A model generated the notes under the pieces. It saw only the letters and a list, made by a program, of their open reading frames with translations, had not been told where the DNA came from and made no database searches. 12,325 nucleotides of DNA from DATGFB01 sp032160545. GTDB taxonomy: Bacteria > Actinomycetota > Actinomycetes > Mycobacteriales > Jatrophihabitantaceae. A program made the position numbers and the translations under genes. The stretch covers positions 1-12,325 of the forward strand of contig JAVHVN010000090.1 of assembly GCA_032160545.1 (NCBI GenBank), in the 5' to 3' direction. This document shows positions 7,993 through 12,325 of the stretch, piece by piece (the stretch's first letter is position 1; each line of letters starts with the position of its first letter).

Positions 7993-8038
7993 GCAGCACC
8001 GCACCGGTTTGGCTTGGGGGCGGCCGGTGCGGTGCTGC
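7993..8038 (-). terminator. Strong 15-bp hairpin downstream of the surface-protein gene
   Basis: GCAGCACCGCACCGG (7993-8007) and its exact reverse complement (8024-8038) flank a 16-base loop. The stem starts 22 bases beyond the surface-protein stop codon (8061-8063) on that gene's strand. No T-tract follows, as is usual for many actinobacterial hairpin terminators. It could also stop reads from the FAD-oxidase remnant on the plus strand (stop at 7917), so it may act in both directions. The 15 uninterrupted pairs make chance unlikely. Confidence 0.8.
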
Positions 8039-8060
8039 CGTATGGAAACGGACCACGCGG

Positions 8061-8174
8061 TCAGTGGCTGCGCCGTTCCCGGCGGCGGCCGGCGGTGAGG
8101 ATCACCAGGCCGGCGGCGATGGCCGCCAGACCGGCCATGCCGACAATGCCCACTTCGAACCCGGTGACGGCCAG
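8061..8174 (-). other. Cell-wall sorting signal (LAVTG, hydrophobic helix, Arg-rich tail)
   Basis: The last 37 residues of the surface protein have the three-part layout of a sortase substrate: LAVTG (residues 1092-1096, first codon 8172-8174), about 22 hydrophobic residues, and the charged end GRRRERRSH. LAxTG replaces LPxTG in high-GC actinobacteria and is the motif attributed to class E sortases. Cleavage between Thr and Gly would link the protein to peptidoglycan. The sortase itself is not in the window. Confidence 0.85.
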
Positions 8175-11100
8175 GCCCTCGGTGCCGGAGCCGCCGGACC
8201 CGGTCGTGGATGCACCGCCGAGCCCGGACCGGCTCGTGGACTCGCCACCCAGCCCGGAGCCGCTCGTCTGCCCCGGACCGCCCGGCGTCGTGACCGGTGT
8301 CGTGACCGGTGTGGTGACCGGTGTCGTCGGCGGCGTCGTGACCGGGGTCGTGGGTGTCGTCCCGCAGTGGTAACCGAAGTTGACGTCGGTGCGCTCGGTC
8401 TGCTTGGCCAGGCTCACCGTGCCGCTGTCACCGGACGGCGAGGTCGTGCCGCCCTTGAGGTCGTACACCGGCATCGAGCCTGCCGGCAGGCTCGACGAGA
8501 CCACCGTGACCTCGTAGCTGCCCGAGTGCAGGTTCGGGATGGTGTACGTCCCGTCCTGCGCGGTGACGACATCACCGGAGATCGGGCCTGAGGTCGAACC
8601 GGCGGTCGCTGTCCAGTGCAGGTGGATCCCGCCCAGCCCGAACTCGCCGGTGTCCTGGGTGCCGTTGGCGTTGGTGTCACACCACACCAAGCGTCCCAGC
8701 GATGAGGCGATCACGTCGACCTGCACATCGTTGGAGCGGCGCATCGGCTCGCTCAGCCCGGCTACGACGCCGGGGCCGACCGAGTTGTGATACACGTCGC
8801 CACCCTGGTTGGCCGAGGGCTGCTCGACCAGGTGCAGGTCGACCGCGTCACCGCTGCGCAAGTTCGCGTCAGTGATCCGGATGGCGCTCGCCGCGGCCAG
8901 GTTCGCCGGGCACCCAGGCGCGCCGAACTGCGCCTGGGTACACCACACAGTCGCTCCGGCGGGCTGGTTGGAAGGATCAGCCGGATTGTCGCTCACCGAC
9001 CCCGGGGGCTGCGCCGTGTATTCGAGCTGCACATCGCTGCTCGAACCCGACAGCGAGGCCGACGCCAAGGCGATCGTTCCGTGCAGCGCAGTACCTCGCC
9101 CGTCACCGTTGTACGGCAACACGTCGATCCACTGCGCCTGCCCGACATCAGTGGCCAGGGTGTTCGACCAGTGCACGGTGTAACCCACCGTGTCCGGGGC
9201 AACCTCCACCGGCGAGGCATCCGCGGTCTTGGTCAACGAGATCTCCGCCGCACCGAGAATCGTCAACGTCGCGACCATGTGCGTTTGGCCGATAATGCCG
9301 GGGTGATTGAAATCGGCGGTGTTCACCACGGTCTGGCCCGGCACCGCGTTCGGGGCGATCCGCACGGTGAAAGCGACTTGGCCGCCTCCGCTGCCGATCG
9401 TACTCACCTCGAGAGTGAAATCGACCACGGCGCCGTGCACGTCGTCCGCCGTGCAGGCAATTCCGTCCGGACCCACGTCCGCGGGCTGGATTACGGTCAT
9501 GCTGGTCACCGGAATACCATCGAACGCGACGGGTGTCGGATCCAGCTCGCACGGCGACAACGTGTCGCGCACTGTCAACTCCCCGGGCGTCAGGAAGTGT
9601 CCTGGAGTAAAGGCGTCGATCACGAACGTGACCGTGTCGCCGGCCCGTGCGGTCGTCTCACGCTTGCCATCGGCTCCAAACGCGAGCTTGCCGCCGGAGA
9701 CAATCGCGGTTATGACGACGTAGGCACTCTGATCGTGCAGCGTGATCACGGTCGGAACCACCGCCGCGGCGTAGTCCCAGGCGATGTCACCGACCGTGGC
9801 GTCGATGTTCAACAGCGGCACGGTCACATCCAGAAGGCCAGAGGACGCCGTGTAGGTGCCCACGACTACCCGCACCCCCGTGACCGCCGCGGCGCCACCG
9901 GCCGCGGCCACCGAATCGAACCACGGGCCCTGGGTGGCGTTATCGCCCTGCGTGCCGCAGGTCGCCGCCTGCCGGTCCGCGCTGGAGGCGAAGCTTCGGT
10001 TGGTGTACTGCACCGTCAACCCGGTCAACGCGGGGCCGCCGTAGCCGCCGACGGGTACCCCGGCGATCTGCTGCTGGGTCGGATCGAAGAAATCACAGAC
10101 CACGACGTTCGCCTGATCGCTCAGCGAGCTGAACTGCAGGTGGTCGAGGACCACCTGATTCGGCGACACCGCGGGCAGGCTGACCTGCAGGTCGGGGATC
10201 AGGGCGCCGCCGATGGAGTTAGTGATCACCTTCTTGAAATGGCAGGCATTGGCGTCCAGCAGTACGCGGGCGCAGTTGTCGTTGTTGGCCGGGCTGGTGC
10301 ACGTGTCACCGGGCGCACCGCCTGGCTCGAAGCCGCTGCCGTAGTTCGACTGTCCCGACACATCATTCGGGTCGAAGTTCGTCAGCTGATCGCTGACCTC
10401 CAGAATCCGGCCCGGCGCCGCGGCCACCGCGCTGAGCGGAACGTCGAGCTCAAACGCTCCGGAGATCGCCACCGCGGGATAATTCGTGGCGTTGCCGCTG
10501 GTGTCGGCTCCGGTGATGCTGACCTGGATCGGCTGACCAGGCGCGGACTGGCTGCACGTCCACACCCCGTGGCCCGGCAGGACCGGCTGACCGGCAGTCG
10601 GAGCCACATAACAGTTGCCGCTCGAGACCAAGGTCGTGCCGGCAGGCATACCGGACAGGTCATCGGTGAACGTGATCGGAGCCGAAGCAAGCGCCGCATA
10701 GCCCTTGCGCTGCGCGTTCTCCTGCACCCCCTGAACATTCACCCGCAGCACCGCGTTCGTACCGCTGGCATCGACACCTAACTGCTCGATGCCCTTGATC
10801 AGGTTGACCCGCGGCTGCGAGCGCACGGTCACCTCGTGCACGGCACCGCTCACCGGCGCGGCCCCACCGTTGACCATCAACGCCGCCGGGATCACCGTGC
10901 CATTCGGGACCGCAGAAGTCACATGGGCACTGATCTGGAACTGCCCCACCCGCGCGGCACCAGCATCCCAATGGAGCGTGCACGTCAACGTCGAGGAATC
11001 AGCGCTCAGCACGCCCGTACCCGTGAAGGACGCGCCACCACTCGAACACGCCTGTGCAGCCGTGGTAGAGAAAACCACCCCAGCCGGCAACTGCTGACTC

Positions 11101-11447
11101 AGGGTCGCGTCAACCGCTTGACCAGCCGGGATCGTGTAGTTCCACTGGAAGATGACGTCGTCGTTGGTGCACACCACCCCGTCATGCGGACCGTTATCAC
11201 CCCCGGTACCCGTCAACGGACACGCCGCCGACGTCCCGTACCCCGTCCCGTCCTGAGCGACCGTGATGCTGAACGCCGCAGACTCCGCCGCAGACGCCTC
11301 CAACACCGCCCCCCACGTCGCCAACCCAACCACCGCAAGCAGGACTGCAGCCTTCTTCAATCCCTGCCGAACACCCCACAGCGGAGCCCCGCCAGGGGCA
11401 TGCCGGCCCTTACCACCGCTCCTCTCTGTCAAGTTCCAGACCCCCAT
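8061..11447 (-). CDS. Large secreted, sortase-anchored surface protein (DUF11/SdrD-B-like modules, LAVTG signal)
   Basis: A 1128-residue exported protein. The ATG at 11445-11447 has GGAGG (11453-11457) five bases upstream. A start at 11561 would read a non-triplet 22-bp duplication and put 38 extra residues before the signal peptide. A long n-region leads into KKAAVLLAVVGLATWGAVLEASA, with cleavage near residue 53. Thr/Ser/Gly-rich beta-sandwich modules with paired cysteines follow. DUF11-like units are suggested at about 597-717 (ETTARAGDTVTFVID) and 735-880 (ISLTKTADASPVEVAPD). An SdrD-B-like module spans about 916-1026 (LGRLVWCDTNANGTQD ... VNFGYHC). It carries an Asp-rich loop (D924-D932) of the kind that binds calcium. 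A Thr/Pro stalk (1030-1055), a Gly/Ser stretch, LAVTG (1092-1096), a hydrophobic helix and RRRERR end it. It is probably an adhesin or wall-structure protein of the coat; the ligand is unknown. No pilin or sortase gene is beside it. Confidence 0.9.
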   Translation of the reverse strand: MGVWNLTERSGGKGRHAPGGAPLWGVRQGLKKAAVLLAVVGLATWGAVLEASAAESAAFSITVAQDGTGYGTSAACPLTGTGGDNGPHDGVVCTNDDVIFQWNYTIPAGQAVDATLSQQLPAGVVFSTTAAQACSSGGASFTGTGVLSADSSTLTCTLHWDAGAARVGQFQISAHVTSAVPNGTVIPAALMVNGGAAPVSGAVHEVTVRSQPRVNLIKGIEQLGVDASGTNAVLRVNVQGVQENAQRKGYAALASAPITFTDDLSGMPAGTTLVSSGNCYVAPTAGQPVLPGHGVWTCSQSAPGQPIQVSITGADTSGNATNYPAVAISGAFELDVPLSAVAAAPGRILEVSDQLTNFDPNDVSGQSNYGSGFEPGGAPGDTCTSPANNDNCARVLLDANACHFKKVITNSIGGALIPDLQVSLPAVSPNQVVLDHLQFSSLSDQANVVVCDFFDPTQQQIAGVPVGGYGGPALTGLTVQYTNRSFASSADRQAATCGTQGDNATQGPWFDSVAAAGGAAAVTGVRVVVGTYTASSGLLDVTVPLLNIDATVGDIAWDYAAAVVPTVITLHDQSAYVVITAIVSGGKLAFGADGKRETTARAGDTVTFVIDAFTPGHFLTPGELTVRDTLSPCELDPTPVAFDGIPVTSMTVIQPADVGPDGIACTADDVHGAVVDFTLEVSTIGSGGGQVAFTVRIAPNAVPGQTVVNTADFNHPGIIGQTHMVATLTILGAAEISLTKTADASPVEVAPDTVGYTVHWSNTLATDVGQAQWIDVLPYNGDGRGTALHGTIALASASLSGSSSDVQLEYTAQPPGSVSDNPADPSNQPAGATVWCTQAQFGAPGCPANLAAASAIRITDANLRSGDAVDLHLVEQPSANQGGDVYHNSVGPGVVAGLSEPMRRSNDVQVDVIASSLGRLVWCDTNANGTQDTGEFGLGGIHLHWTATAGSTSGPISGDVVTAQDGTYTIPNLHSGSYEVTVVSSSLPAGSMPVYDLKGGTTSPSGDSGTVSLAKQTERTDVNFGYHCGTTPTTPVTTPPTTPVTTPVTTPVTTPGGPGQTSGSGLGGESTSRSGLGGASTTGSGGSGTEGLAVTGFEVGIVGMAGLAAIAAGLVILTAGRRRERRSH
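8287..8358 (-). repeat. 12-bp tandem repeat coding the Thr/Pro stalk
   Basis: Six consecutive 12-base units start at 8287. The first two are identical (GTCGTGACCGGT), the third differs by one base, the fourth is more diverged (GTCGTCGGCGGC), and the last two drift further. On the coding strand they give a TTPV/TPVT pattern within residues 1030-1055. The unit is a multiple of three, so gain or loss of copies would change stalk length without breaking the frame. Such Thr/Pro stalks commonly span the cell wall and may be O-glycosylated. Confidence 0.85.
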
Positions 11448-11492
11448 GACATCCTCCGATGCTCCCGCCCAACGTCCTCCGATCAAGATCCC

Positions 11493-11507
11493 ATCCACCA
11501 GGTGGAT
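11493..11507. promoter_or_regulatory. 15-bp palindrome ATCCACC-A-GGTGGAT, possible operator
   Basis: ATCCACC (11493-11499) and GGTGGAT (11501-11507) are exact reverse complements around a single central base. The element lies 45 bases upstream of the surface-protein start codon and would overlap the transcription start predicted from the promoter-like hexamers next to it. A dimeric repressor site is the simplest reading. In RNA it could fold as a tight hairpin with six pairs and a three-base loop in the leader. Confidence 0.4.
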
Positions 11508-11510
11508 ATC

Positions 11511-11539
11511 GCCATAGACCCAGGTCCCCTCGACTTCAA
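11511..11539 (-). promoter_or_regulatory. Candidate promoter of the surface-protein gene
   Basis: On the minus strand TTGAAG (11534-11539) and TATGGC (11511-11516) are 17 bases apart, the right spacing for -35 and -10 boxes. The -10 match is poor. The -35 hexamer lies inside the proximal copy of the 22-bp duplication, so a second copy (11556-11561) sits 22 bases further up. The predicted start near 11504 would give a leader of about 57 bases. This is inference only. Confidence 0.25.
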
Positions 11540-11562
11540 ACCCAGGTCCCCTCGACTTCAAA
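11519..11562. repeat. Perfect 22-bp tandem duplication
   Basis: Two identical 22-base units abut at 11519-11540 and 11541-11562; each begins CCCAGGTCCCC and ends GACTTCAAA. The unit is not a multiple of three, which argues that the region is not translated and supports the downstream start for the surface protein. It lies 72-115 bases before that start, where an activator or sigma-factor contact would be expected. Exact identity suggests a recent slip-duplication or selection for two binding sites. Confidence 0.9.
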
Positions 11563-11862
11563 CGAATTACCGCGTCGACCCGAACCGGAACGGGAGAAGG
11601 CGGACAGATACTCGACCCAGAGCAATTGCAACCGCTTCAGAACCGCATGGCTGCACAAATGGACGTCTGAGCCGCCCCGGGATGTCTGGGGACTTCACCG
11701 GATTCCGCGGGGGGGCACCGATGCCGTTCAGTGCGGTTCAATGAATTCCGATTCCGTTGTGCGCAGTTCGATTTTCCACTCTTGCGCCACCCGAAATCGT
11801 GTGAAAACTTGCCAGCGCCTCGGCCAGTGGCTGGTTGTCAACGAAGCGCGGCCACTGCGGGT

Positions 11863-12325
11863 TCATGCCTGGGCGTGCTCACGGTTCGTGAACTGTGCGT
11901 TGTAAAGCCGGTAGTAGGCACCCTCGCGTGCGAGGAGCTCGGCGTGTGCGCCGTGCTCGACGATGCGGCCGTGCTCCATGACGAGGATGAGGTCGGCGTC
12001 CCGGATGGTCGAAAGCCGGTGGGCGATGACGAAACTCGTCCGGTTCGATCGCAGTGCGGCCATCGCGTGTTGGAGGAGGAGTTCAGTGCGCGTATCAACG
12101 GAGCTCGTCGCCTCGTCGAGGATCAACAGGGACGGATCGACGAGGAACGCCCGGGCGATGGTGATGAGCTGTTTTGCCCGGCACTGAGGTTGTCCTGCAG
12201 CACCATGCCGATCTGGGCGCGCAGCTGATCGCGTCGCATCGAGGTGATATCGAGGCCGTCAAGAGTTATTCGGCCTTCGTCCAGCTCGTAGAAGCGCAAG
12301 ATCAGGTTGACCAGCGTGGTCTTGC
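11863..12325 (-). pseudogene. B-family ABC exporter (half-transporter), 3' end: internally deleted and frameshifted
   Basis: This is the ATP-binding domain end of an MsbA/MdlB-type fused exporter, whose 5' part lies beyond the right edge. From the edge it reads KTTLVNLILRFYELDEGRI (the end of Walker A onward), then DGLDITSMRR and the Q-loop GMVLQD. That is followed directly by NLSAGQ, the ABC signature. Intact relatives have roughly 50-55 residues between these points, covering the TIRENIAYG region and the helical subdomain. Just after LSAGQ the frame breaks in the run TTTT (12172-12175 on the plus strand). Adding one base would give QKQLITIARAF. The other frame then carries on with LITIARAFLVDPS, Walker B and D-loop LLILDEATSSVDT, H-loop VIAHRLSTI and a normal end at NAQF. 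The unshifted frame stops at 12123-12125. Two independent lesions make an active ATPase very unlikely unless there is an assembly error. Confidence 0.85.

Larger units (their letters stand above)
11448..11862. other. 415-bp intergenic region upstream of the surface-protein gene
   Basis: No gene is convincing here. From right to left it holds a 7-bp inverted repeat CAGTGGC/GCCACTG (11825-11831, 11851-11857) just past the ABC-gene stop, which may be a weak terminator. It also contains a G7 run near 11709-11715, the palindrome GCAATTGC near 11623-11630, the 22-bp tandem duplication (11519-11562) and the 15-bp palindrome (11493-11507). The surface-protein Shine-Dalgarno is at 11453-11457. Plus-strand open frames through here show no recognisable protein and read across the duplication. 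Confidence 0.5.

Noticed and set aside
8287..8358. Tandem repeats as a CRISPR array
   Set aside because: Units are 12 bases, contiguous without spacers, and in frame with a Thr/Pro stalk.
8787..10781. A 664-codon plus-strand open frame
   Set aside because: It is antisense to the surface-protein gene and is very Arg-, Gly- and His-rich with no recognisable domain.
11448..11561. Extended start of the surface protein at 11561
   Set aside because: The added 38 residues read through a 22-bp non-triplet duplication and precede the signal peptide; the ATG at 11447 has a good Shine-Dalgarno.
11459..11905. A 148-codon plus-strand frame upstream of the surface-protein gene
   Set aside because: It crosses the 22-bp duplication, overlaps the end of the ABC gene in antisense and shows no protein-like pattern.

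Overview
The window comes from a high-GC actinobacterium (Actinomycetota). Evidence for this is G/C-ending codons throughout, an MmpL-type transporter, a two-helix membrane protein with a GxWQ...LQNFxYALQWW signature that I recall mainly from actinobacterial genomes, and a large exported protein ending in an LAxTG-type sorting signal. The genus cannot be fixed from the sequence. I see no rRNA, tRNA, CRISPR array, transposase or integrase.

Layout. 2-1552 (+) is the 3' part of an MmpL/RND-family transporter cut by the left window edge. It is followed on the same strand by a small two-helix membrane protein (1649-2302, TTG start) and a metallo-beta-lactamase-fold hydrolase (2377-3144). A convergent gap (3145-3426) with a 14-bp perfect palindrome and short direct repeats separates these from a 14-helix DHA2-type drug:H+ antiporter (3427-4974, -). 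Next is an unusual cytosolic sensor histidine kinase (5255-7396, -): an AcoR-like GAF front end and a second GAF domain attached to a NarL/DesK-type HisKA_3 plus HATPase core, with no response regulator beside it.

The right half is dominated by one secreted, wall-anchored protein (8061-11447, -, 1128 aa). It has a signal peptide, several beta-sandwich/DUF11-like modules, an SdrD-B-like module with an Asp-rich putative calcium loop, a Thr/Pro-repeat stalk and an LAVTG-helix-Arg tail. A strong 15-bp hairpin lies just past its stop. Upstream are a perfect 22-bp tandem duplication and a 15-bp palindrome that fit a promoter/operator model.

This surface-protein gene lies between two broken genes. 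On the left is the C-terminal remnant of a berberine-bridge-type FAD oxidase (about 7475-7917, +), with one missing base and no FAD domain. On the right is a B-family ABC exporter gene (11863-12325, -, running off the edge) that has lost the stretch between its Q-loop and LSAGQ signature and also carries a one-base frameshift. The pattern suggests a rearranged accessory locus. The most likely undescribed element is the surface protein and its upstream control region. No sortase is present in the window, so anchoring would depend on a sortase encoded elsewhere.
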